From contig JAEZKB010000143.1 of assembly GCA_023415605.1 (NCBI GenBank), positions 1 to 12,989 on the forward strand: DNA of 12,989 nt. Direction: 5' to 3'. This DNA comes from Pseudomonadota bacterium. GTDB taxonomy: Bacteria > Pseudomonadota > Alphaproteobacteria > Rhizobiales > Devosiaceae. Below are positions 1-5,083 of the stretch, piece after piece. The notes beneath the pieces were generated by a model that made no database searches, was not told where the DNA came from, and saw only the letters and a program-made list of their open reading frames with translations. A program made the position numbers and the translations under genes. Position 1 is the stretch's first letter, and every line of letters starts with the position of its first letter.

Positions 1-821
1 CCTCGGGGCTCTCCATCGCGCAGATGAAGCGGGCCAACGAGCTGGCGCTGCGGTCGGCCCCCGAGCTCGACCGCGGCATGGTGGCGATCTGGGATGTGAT
101 GAACCGCTGTATCGATCGTGGCCTCGACGGTGAGGGCATTCTGCCCGGCGGACTCAATGTAAAGCGGCGCGCCCATGGGGTGCGTGAGAAATTGCGCGGC
201 CGCTCTGGCGCCAACGACATGCCGCTGCACTCGGCCGTCGATTGGCTGCACGCCTATGCCATGGCGGTCAACGAGGAGAACGCCGCCGGCGGCCAGGTCG
301 TGACCGCGCCCACTAACGGCGCGGCCGGCGTCGTGCCAGCGGTGATCCGCTACTATCTCGACCTCATCCCCGGCGCCTCGCGCGAGAAGATCTCCGACAT
401 GCTGCTGGTCGCCGCTGCCATCGGCGGGCTCATCAAGTTCAACGCCTCGATCTCGGGCGCCGAAGTCGGCTGCCAGGGCGAGGTCGGCTCGGCCTCGGCC
501 ATGGCGGCGGCCGCACTCTGCTCTGTTCTCGGCGGCACCAATGCGCAGATCGAGAATGCCGCCGAAATCGCGCTGGAGCACCATCTCGGCATGACCTGCG
601 ACCCGATCCGCGGGCTGGTGCAGGTGCCCTGCATCGAGCGCAACGGCATGGGCGCGGTCAAGGCCGTAGCCGCCGCCTCGCTCGCCGCGCTGGGCGATGG
701 CCAGCACATCGTGCCGCTCGATGCCTGCATCGAGACCATGCGCCAGACCGGCCGCGATATGGACGAGCGCTACAAGGAAACCAGCCTTGCCGGTTTGAGT
801 GTCGCGCTCCCCGAGTGCTAG
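1..821 (+). CDS. sdaA: L-serine dehydratase (L-serine ammonia-lyase), iron-sulfur type, 3' part
   Basis: Converts L-serine to pyruvate and ammonia in the cytoplasm using an oxygen-sensitive [4Fe-4S] cluster. Only the C-terminal part, about 272 residues, is in the window; the frame is open to the left edge (first full codon at base 3), so the Met codon at 24 is internal. Family signatures visible are the TAPTNGAAGVVPAV stretch (near 304-345) and three cysteines in the expected contexts: GCQGEVG (Cys codon 471-473), MTCDP (597-599) and VPCIERN (630-632). The last residue is also Cys (codon 816-818, tail ALPEC). In the structurally studied Legionella enzyme the C-terminal Cys sits in the active site as a fourth cluster ligand, and this protein has the same ending. 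The nucleoside hydrolase gene follows after about 29 bases, so the two may share a transcript, although a functional link is not obvious. Identification is firm. Confidence 0.95.
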   Translation, partial: SGLSIAQMKRANELALRSAPELDRGMVAIWDVMNRCIDRGLDGEGILPGGLNVKRRAHGVREKLRGRSGANDMPLHSAVDWLHAYAMAVNEENAAGGQVVTAPTNGAAGVVPAVIRYYLDLIPGASREKISDMLLVAAAIGGLIKFNASISGAEVGCQGEVGSASAMAAAALCSVLGGTNAQIENAAEIALEHHLGMTCDPIRGLVQVPCIERNGMGAVKAVAAASLAALGDGQHIVPLDACIETMRQTGRDMDERYKETSLAGLSVALPEC

Positions 822-850
822 AGAGAGCCTCCTCTCACTCGGAGCCCTTC

Positions 851-1807
851 GTGCACACCATCATCTACGACACCGATCCGGGTGTCGACGACGCCACCGC
901 CCTGCTGTTCCTCGCCAACCACCCTGATATCGAGCTCATCGGCATCACCACGATCTTCGGCAATGCCAGCATCGAAACCACGACCCGCAACGCGCTTCAT
1001 CTCGCCGAACTTTTCGGCATCGATGCGCCCGTCGCCAAGGGCGAGGGCAGGGCGCTCGTGCGACCGGCCTCCGACTTCTATCCGACCTTCGTGCATGGTG
1101 ATAACGGCCTCGGCAACGTGCCTGTGACCGCCACGGTCTCTCGCGGCATCGACCCGCGCCCAGCCTGGCAGTTCATCGTCGAGACGGTGAAGGCACGGCC
1201 GGGTGAGGTCACGCTGCTGGCTGTGGGCCGCATGACCAATCTGGCTCTGGCGCTGCAGCATGCCCCGGAGATCGCGGGATTGGTGAAGGAGGTCGTCATC
1301 ATGGGCGGCGCCTTCGCGCTCGACGGCCACAACGGCAATGTGACGCCGGTGGCCGAGGCCAACATCATCGGCGACCCGCATGCTGCCGACATCGTCTTCG
1401 GCGCGGATTGGCCCGTGGTGGCGGTCGGCCTCGACGTCACCCGCAAGTCCGTGGTGACGAACGCCCATCTCGATGACCTGGCCGCCTCGGGCGACGCCAA
1501 GGCCGAGTTCATCGCCGATATCTCCCGGCACTACATGGCCTATTATGACCGCTTCAACGCTGGCGGGTTCTTCATGCACGATGCCTCCGCGGCAGCCTAT
1601 GTCGTCGCCCCGGACCTCTTCACCACACGCTCGGGTCCTGTGCGCGTCGTCGACGATGGCGTTGCCATTGGCCAGACGATCCAGCGCGATCCGACGCTCT
1701 GGTATCCGCCCGGCCCGTGGGACGATCGGCCCAACCAGAAAATTGCCACCGATGTCGAGGCGAAGGCCGTTCTCGACCTCGTTCTTAGCACTTTGGTTCA
1801 ACGATAA
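851..1807 (+). CDS. Inosine/uridine-preferring nucleoside hydrolase
   Basis: Hydrolyses the N-glycosidic bond of a ribonucleoside to give free base and ribose. I chose the GTG at 851 because GGAG at 841-844 lies six bases upstream; the GTG at 815, which overlaps the sdaA stop, has no ribosome binding site. This gives 318 residues, normal for the family. The N-terminal calcium/catalytic motif DTDPGVDDA is at residues 7-15 (Asp9, Asp13 and Asp14 match Asp10, Asp14 and Asp15 of the Crithidia enzyme). The mid-protein ribose-binding motif TPVAEANIIGDP contains Asn171, and the C-terminal motif is MHDAS with His243-Asp244, where HDP is commoner. Substrate preference cannot be read from sequence, and pyrimidine, purine and broad enzymes share these motifs. 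It sits between sdaA and an acid-sugar dehydratase, and a nucleoside-type transporter lies about 2 kb downstream. Confidence 0.93.
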   Translation: MHTIIYDTDPGVDDATALLFLANHPDIELIGITTIFGNASIETTTRNALHLAELFGIDAPVAKGEGRALVRPASDFYPTFVHGDNGLGNVPVTATVSRGIDPRPAWQFIVETVKARPGEVTLLAVGRMTNLALALQHAPEIAGLVKEVVIMGGAFALDGHNGNVTPVAEANIIGDPHAADIVFGADWPVVAVGLDVTRKSVVTNAHLDDLAASGDAKAEFIADISRHYMAYYDRFNAGGFFMHDASAAAYVVAPDLFTTRSGPVRVVDDGVAIGQTIQRDPTLWYPPGPWDDRPNQKIATDVEAKAVLDLVLSTLVQR

Positions 1808-1845
1808 TCTTCCGGCTCGACGGATAGGGGATCGCCGTTTACAAC

Positions 1846-1878
1846 CCTCTGAGGCACCTGAGGAGCGTGCCTCAGAGG
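1846..1878 (+). promoter_or_regulatory. Perfect 12-bp inverted repeat overlapping the ribosome binding site of the dehydratase
   Basis: The left arm CCTCTGAGGCAC (1846-1857) and right arm GTGCCTCAGAGG (1867-1878) are exact reverse complements around a nine-base spacer. The right arm runs into the ribosome binding site AGGAGG (1876-1881), so if transcribed the hairpin would bury half of it. As DNA it could be a two-fold operator. It is the only long perfect palindrome in the first 3 kb. The repeat is seen directly; the role is inferred. Confidence 0.6.
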
Positions 1879-1890
1879 AGGAGTTTCGAC

Positions 1891-3048
1891 GTGAAGATTA
1901 CGTCCGTGAAAACGGCCGCATCCACCGGCCATACCATGCAGCTATGGGTAAAGATCGAGACCGATGCCGGCGTGACCGGGCTCGGCGAGTGTGTGCATGG
2001 CGGACACCAGGCGATCGCCATCATCAAGCATCTTGAGCACCGGCTGGTCGGGCGTGATCCGTTCGCCATCGATGCGCTATTCGAGGAAATCCGCCGCAGC
2101 CTCGTGTTTGAAGGTGGTTTCGCGGGTGCGCTGATCACGGCTCTGACCGGCATCGAAATCGCGCTGTGGGACCTGAAGGGCAAGGCCCTCGGCGTGCCGA
2201 TCTATGAACTGATGGGCGGCAAGTTCCGCGATGATATCCGCGTCTACTGCGACTGCGAAGTCTCGCCCGGCATGAACATGGACGAGGTCCAGCGCGAGGT
2301 CGACGAGGTGCTGGAGGCCGGCTTTACCGCGCTCAAGGTCGACCTCGATATCCGCGCCTACGGCCATACCGGTACCGAGACCGAGTGGTACGTGAAGGAC
2401 AAGTTCAACATGACTCCCAACAAGTGGGAGCATGACCGTATGGTGCAGCTGGCCGAAATGGTGGTCAAAGCCGCCGGCAAGGATGTCGATGTCGCCTGCG
2501 ACGTGCACACTCGCCTCGACAAGCACTCGGCCATCCGCCTCTGCCGCGACCTCGAGCACCTGCAGCTGATGTGGGTGGAAGAGCCGATTCCGCCCGAGAA
2601 CATCGATGTGATGGCCGAAATCACCCGCTCGACCAGCGTGCCGATCTGCGGCGGCGAGAACCTCTACCTGCGCCATGGCTTCCGCGAGGTGTTCGAAAAG
2701 CAGGCGCTGGATATCATCATGCCCGATATCCCCAAGTGCGGTGGTCTTTCGGAGTGTCGCAAGATCGCGGAGATGGCGGACATCTATTCGATCCCGTTCG
2801 CGCCGCACAACGTCAGCTCGCCCATTGGTACGATGGCGTCCGCGCATGTCTGTGCGACCGTGCCGAACTTCCTCGTGCTCGAATATCACTGGTTCGGCCG
2901 CCTCGATTACTGGCGGACCGCGACCGATGGTGGCGAGATCATCCAGAATGGCCGCATCAAGATGACCGACCGCCCCGGTATCGGCCTCGAACTCAACGAG
3001 GAAGTCGCCAAGGCCCACCAGTATCCGGGCACCACCTGGTTCGAATAA
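1891..3048 (+). CDS. Enolase-superfamily acid-sugar dehydratase (mandelate racemase / galactonate-mannonate dehydratase type)
   Basis: Likely removes water from a sugar acid to give a 2-keto-3-deoxy acid, with a divalent metal in the cytoplasm. The GTG at 1891 is preferred: AGGAGG at 1876-1881 is nine bases upstream, whereas the GTG at 1867 lies inside the palindrome and lacks a site. The protein has 385 residues, the usual length. Barrel metal ligands are Asp204 (in CDVHTRLD), the VEEP glutamate (about 230) and Glu256 (CGGEN). His206, two residues after the first ligand, and His306 (APHN) are the expected acid and base of the galactonate/mannonate dehydratase-like branch. The second-strand KxK pair of glucarate/mandelate-type enzymes is absent (LKVD), consistent with that branch. 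The exact substrate is not predictable here. It follows the nucleoside hydrolase by about 80 bases and is probably in the same operon. Confidence 0.88.
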   Translation: MKITSVKTAASTGHTMQLWVKIETDAGVTGLGECVHGGHQAIAIIKHLEHRLVGRDPFAIDALFEEIRRSLVFEGGFAGALITALTGIEIALWDLKGKALGVPIYELMGGKFRDDIRVYCDCEVSPGMNMDEVQREVDEVLEAGFTALKVDLDIRAYGHTGTETEWYVKDKFNMTPNKWEHDRMVQLAEMVVKAAGKDVDVACDVHTRLDKHSAIRLCRDLEHLQLMWVEEPIPPENIDVMAEITRSTSVPICGGENLYLRHGFREVFEKQALDIIMPDIPKCGGLSECRKIAEMADIYSIPFAPHNVSSPIGTMASAHVCATVPNFLVLEYHWFGRLDYWRTATDGGEIIQNGRIKMTDRPGIGLELNEEVAKAHQYPGTTWFE

Positions 3049-3055
3049 GCGCGTC

Positions 3056-3084
3056 GGGCGCAGGGCTCATATGCACCTGCGCCC
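3056..3084 (+). terminator. 9-bp perfect hairpin after the dehydratase
   Basis: GGGCGCAGG (3056-3064) and CCTGCGCCC (3076-3084) pair perfectly around an 11-base loop, eight bases after the dehydratase stop codon. No T run follows, so this may be an RNA-end stabiliser rather than a classical intrinsic terminator. Its position fits the end of the sdaA-hydrolase-dehydratase transcript. Confidence 0.5.
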
Positions 3085-3133
3085 CTCCATGCCGGCCGCC
3101 GGTTTCCTATCTTTGAGGCACAGGAGACCTGCC

Positions 3134-3289
3134 ATGGCCAAGACCCTCGTCCGCCGCTTCCACCGCACCTTCGCCGCCCTCGCCGCCGCGGCCCGCGCCG
3201 CCAATGCGGTCGAGGAGCACCGCCGCCCGCAATCCAGCGACCTCAAGACACTCGGCATCGACACGCACGCATTCGACAGCCTGCGATAA
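3134..3289 (+). CDS. Small basic protein of 51 residues, function unknown
   Basis: The ATG at 3134 is preceded by AGGAG at 3122-3126 with seven bases of spacing, one of the best ribosome binding sites in the window. An upstream in-frame ATG at 3071 lies in the loop of the preceding hairpin and is rejected. The protein starts MAKTLVRRFHRTF, has an Ala-rich middle (AALAAAARAANAVE), and ends with a charged segment and LKTLGIDTHAFDSLR. A basic amphipathic N-terminal half followed by an L..LGID...F ending resembles small DUF1127-like proteins common in Rhizobiales, some of which act in RNA turnover or phosphate/carbon responses. The resemblance is from memory and partial. It stands alone between two hairpins, downstream of the dehydratase operon. 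Confidence 0.65.
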   Translation: MAKTLVRRFHRTFAALAAAARAANAVEEHRRPQSSDLKTLGIDTHAFDSLR

Positions 3290-3298
3290 GCCAAGGCG

Positions 3299-3332
3299 AT
3301 GCACCGGCCGGGCTTTCGCCTTCCGGATGCAT
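3299..3332. repeat. Inverted repeat / hairpin 1
   Basis: ATGCACCGG (3299-3307) pairs with CCGGATGCAT (3323-3332) with a single bulged A at 3327; an inner GGC/GCC pair (3311-3313, 3318-3320) closes a TTTC loop. It lies ten bases after the small-protein stop and could act as its 3' hairpin, but no T run follows on the plus strand. Confidence 0.5.
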
Positions 3333-3344
3333 AAGAAGCGAACA

Positions 3345-3409
3345 ACGGCGGAGCATGGCCCGTCGATGGTTCGAGATCCCTTTGCAGGGAGATAGCCCTG
3401 CTCCGCCGT
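3345..3409. repeat. Long inverted repeat / hairpin 2, 14 of 15 positions paired
   Basis: The arms 3345-3359 (ACGGCGGAGCATGGC) and 3395-3409 (GCCCTGCTCCGCCGT) pair at 14 of 15 positions, with one mismatch at 3356/3398. The 35-base interior carries its own five-base-pair stem, TCCCT (3377-3381) with AGGGA (3386-3390). With hairpin 1 it forms a pair of adjacent palindromes spanning about 110 bases, a layout like intergenic palindromic mosaic elements known in rhizobia. The strand of any transcript is undetermined. Confidence 0.6.
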
Positions 3410-3445
3410 CGTGACCGGGATTTCGGGCGTTCACCGGGAAGTTCC

Positions 3446-3467
3446 GGGGCGTTTCGCGGAATGCCCC
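3446..3467 (+). repeat. Hairpin 3
   Basis: GGGGCGTT (3446-3453) pairs with AATGCCCC (3460-3467) over eight positions, with a G-U wobble if read on the plus strand (an A-C mismatch on the minus strand), around a six-base loop. It is part of the structured block. Confidence 0.45.
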
Positions 3468-3645
3468 ACCGCCGCAGGGTCCTTGTCCTGACCAGACCAC
3501 GCTCTTCGCGTTTCTCCAGTCGAACCCCTGAGATGGCGCCGAACATGAGCCCCATCGCGGCAGCACATTAAGGCGACGGGATACCTAACTCCGTCAAACC
3601 TCCCGGCTTGGCCTGGAGCTCGCCGACGCTCACCCCACCCAGCCT

Positions 3646-3688
3646 CGCTGCACCAATCACTCGTCATGATCTCGCTTTCGGTGCGGCG
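3646..3688 (+). repeat. Hairpin 4 with inner stem
   Basis: CGCTGCACC (3646-3654) pairs with GGTGCGGCG (3680-3688) over nine positions with one G-U wobble on the plus strand; ATCA (3656-3659) and TGAT (3667-3670) form an inner stem. It is part of the structured block. Confidence 0.45.
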
Positions 3689-3742
3689 ATGGAGGGGAGT
3701 CTACACCGGCCTCCGAACGCGGGGATAAGTCGGGTGAGATTT

Positions 3743-3771
3743 CTGACAAACATCTGAATGCAAATGCGAAT
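3743..3771 (+). promoter_or_regulatory. Possible promoter for the nucleoside transporter operon
   Basis: CTGACA (3743-3748), a 17-base spacer and GCGAAT (3766-3771) give a good -35 and a poor -10 element in the most AT-rich stretch of the intergenic region. The same DNA read on the minus strand offers TTGTCA (3749-3744), 16 bases, TATCCC (3727-3722), which would start a leftward transcript near 3714, where the structured block begins. Neither is strong. Confidence 0.25.
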
Positions 3772-3864
3772 TGATGAACGGCGGATGACACAAAGCTAAC
3801 GAAGAAGTCCAACGGAGTGCATCAGAAAGTGACCCCTCGAGCGTAACCGCGGGCCATGAACTTT

Positions 3865-3876
3865 CATCATGTGATG
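3865..3876. promoter_or_regulatory. Short palindrome CATCATGTGATG in the transporter leader
   Basis: CATCA and TGATG are exact inverted repeats with a two-base centre, between the possible promoter and the binding-protein gene. It could be a repressor half-site pair, but palindromes this short also arise by chance. Confidence 0.25.
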
Positions 3877-3942
3877 GTGAGGTAGGTGTCGTCGGCGGTG
3901 CTTTGGTGCATAGCGGCCGTGGGTCGCTCCATGTTTGATCTT

Positions 3943-3998
3943 GCCAAGGCTCTCCGCTTGCCTCCTAGATGGGCAGCAGGGAAGCTTGGGCGTTTTTT
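3943..3998 (+). terminator. Leader hairpin followed by TTTTTT, possible attenuator
   Basis: CCAA (3944-3947) pairs with TTGG (3986-3989) and GCTT (3956-3959) with AAGC (3982-3985), stacked with a bulge, followed by G-rich bases and six T residues at 3993-3998. The T run ends eight bases before the ribosome binding site of the binding-protein gene (GGGAG, 4006-4010). The arrangement is that of a leader terminator or attenuator, but the stem is short and interrupted. Confidence 0.35.
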
Positions 3999-4015
3999 GG
4001 ACAATGGGAGCGAAC

Positions 4016-5014
4016 ATGAGTGTTCAAATGAAGCTGGGGCGCCGCGCCTTCGTGTCGGCGCTGGCGCTGGGCACGGCGGCGATGGCGCTGACCGGATCGG
4101 TCTTCGCGCAAGAGAAGATCAAGGTGGCCGCCATCTGGACCGTGCCGGTCGAGCAGCAATGGGCGAGCCGCCTGCACAATGCGCTGGTGGCGGCGCAGGA
4201 CCGCGGCGAGATCGAGTATGTGTACTCCGAGAACGTCACCAACACCGACTACGAGCGCGTGATGCGCGAATATGCCGAGCAGGGCATCAAGCTGCTCGTC
4301 GGCGAGGCGTTCGGTGTGGAGCAGCCGTCGCGCGCCGTGGCGGCCGAATATCCAGAGATCATGTTCCTGATGGGCTCGTCCCTTCCGCCGGTGGAGCCGA
4401 ACTTCGCCACCTTCGACAACTTCATCCATGAGCCGAGCTACCTGACCGGCATGGTGGCGGGCGCCAAGACCACGTCCAACAAGATCGGCATGGTCGGCGG
4501 CTACGCCATTCCGGAAGTGAACCGGCTGATGAACGCCTTCATGGCGGGCGCGCTCTCGGTCAATCCCGACGTGAAGTTCTCGGTGACTTTCATCAATTCC
4601 TGGTACGACCCGCCCAAGGCCAAGGAAGCGGCCTTCGCCATGGTCGACGCCGGTGCCGATATCCTTTATGCCGAGCGCTTCGGCGTCTCGGACGCCGCCA
4701 AGGAGCGTGGCATCCTCGCCATCGGCAATGTGATCGACACCTCCGCGGACTATCCGGGCACCATCCTCGCCAGTGCGCTGTGGCATGGCGAGCCGATGAT
4801 CGACAAGGCCATCGCCGACGTGAAGGCTGGTACCTTCACTGCGTCGGACTACGGCATCTATGCCTTCATGGAGCATGGCGGATCGAGCGCCGTCTATGAC
4901 GAAGCCCTCGCCGGTGCCGAAGCGGTCGCTGCCGCCAAGGCCAAGGAAGCCGAAATCGTCTCGGGCGCCTTCAAGGTCGAGATCAACGACGCCGAGCCGA
5001 CCTCGACGATGTAA
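4016..5014 (+). CDS. BMP-family (PnrA-like) periplasmic binding protein of a nucleoside ABC importer
   Basis: Captures a nucleoside or related base in the periplasm for the ABC importer encoded downstream. The ATG at 4016 is chosen because GGGAG (4006-4010) is five bases upstream and the protein then begins with a signal peptide; upstream in-frame codons would add non-signal sequence. The protein has 332 residues. Residues 1-31 have a twin-arginine-like start (GRRAFVSA, 8-15), a hydrophobic Ala/Leu stretch and a VFA cleavage site before Gln32. There is no lipobox Cys, unlike the lipoprotein members of Gram-positives and spirochaetes. The mature part follows the BMP/Med fold: IKVAAIWT, GEAFGVEQPSRAVA, FIHEPSYLTGMVAG, KIGMVGGYAIPEVNR, ILYAERFGVSDAAKERG. 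It is first in the transporter operon and is followed by a hairpin. The ligand cannot be read from sequence. Confidence 0.92.
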   Translation: MSVQMKLGRRAFVSALALGTAAMALTGSVFAQEKIKVAAIWTVPVEQQWASRLHNALVAAQDRGEIEYVYSENVTNTDYERVMREYAEQGIKLLVGEAFGVEQPSRAVAAEYPEIMFLMGSSLPPVEPNFATFDNFIHEPSYLTGMVAGAKTTSNKIGMVGGYAIPEVNRLMNAFMAGALSVNPDVKFSVTFINSWYDPPKAKEAAFAMVDAGADILYAERFGVSDAAKERGILAIGNVIDTSADYPGTILASALWHGEPMIDKAIADVKAGTFTASDYGIYAFMEHGGSSAVYDEALAGAEAVAAAKAKEAEIVSGAFKVEINDAEPTSTM

Positions 5015-5025
5015 CTCCCATTGAG

Positions 5026-5064
5026 CGCCGCCATCCGGATAAGGTGGCGGCGTTCGTCTATTTT
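5026..5064 (+). terminator. Intercistronic hairpin between binding-protein and ATPase genes
   Basis: CGCCGCCA (5026-5033) and TGGCGGCG (5045-5052) pair perfectly around 11 bases and are followed by a T-rich run ending TATTTT at 5064. Hairpins at this place commonly allow a high level of binding protein relative to membrane components, by partial termination or by protecting the upstream mRNA. That role is inferred. Confidence 0.55.
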
Positions 5065-5083
5065 CGGAAGAGTCGGGGGCAAC

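Larger units (their letters stand above)
3290..4015. other. Long intergenic region, no credible protein gene, rich in inverted repeats
   Basis: About 725 bases separate the small protein from the transporter operon. Open frames here have no ribosome binding sites, no recognisable motifs and Arg-rich translations typical of shadow frames. The left two thirds (about 3299-3715) are GC-rich and contain at least four stem-loops, listed separately; an additional 7-position pairing with one wobble (3617-3623 with 3549-3555, minus-strand sense) could enclose a subdomain. The right part (3720-3830) is more AT-rich and promoter-like. The last 70 bases hold a hairpin followed by six T residues just ahead of the binding-protein gene. 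I could not match it to tmRNA, RNase P, SRP or 6S RNA by eye. Confidence 0.6.

Noticed and set aside
2320..2345. Missing KxK lysine pair in the enolase-superfamily dehydratase as an inactivating change
   Set aside because: The galactonate/mannonate-type branch uses histidines instead, and His206 and His306 are present.
818..3018. Two long minus-strand frames (818-1801 and 2077-3018) opposite the hydrolase and dehydratase
   Set aside because: They lack motifs and credible starts, and the plus-strand genes have clear catalytic motifs.
3067..3667. Minus-strand frames of 78 to 162 codons across the small protein and the structured block
   Set aside because: They are Arg/Pro/Gly-rich, lack ribosome binding sites and conserved features, and read through strong hairpins.
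3302..3711. An 8-bp direct repeat CACCGGCC at 3302-3309 and 3704-3711, as a target-site duplication around a 394-base element
   Set aside because: The putative element ends are not inverted repeats, and an 8-mer made of G and C recurs easily by chance in DNA of this composition.
3299..3715. tmRNA or RNase P RNA in the structured block
   Set aside because: No tag-coding segment beginning Ala-Asn-Asp was found on either strand, and the conserved RNase P core (GAGGAAAGUCC-like) is absent. Only a covariance-model search could settle it.
3860..3992. A known purine-type riboswitch in the transporter leader
   Set aside because: I could not find the conserved three-way junction or any other known aptamer core by eye, so only an unspecified leader structure is reported.
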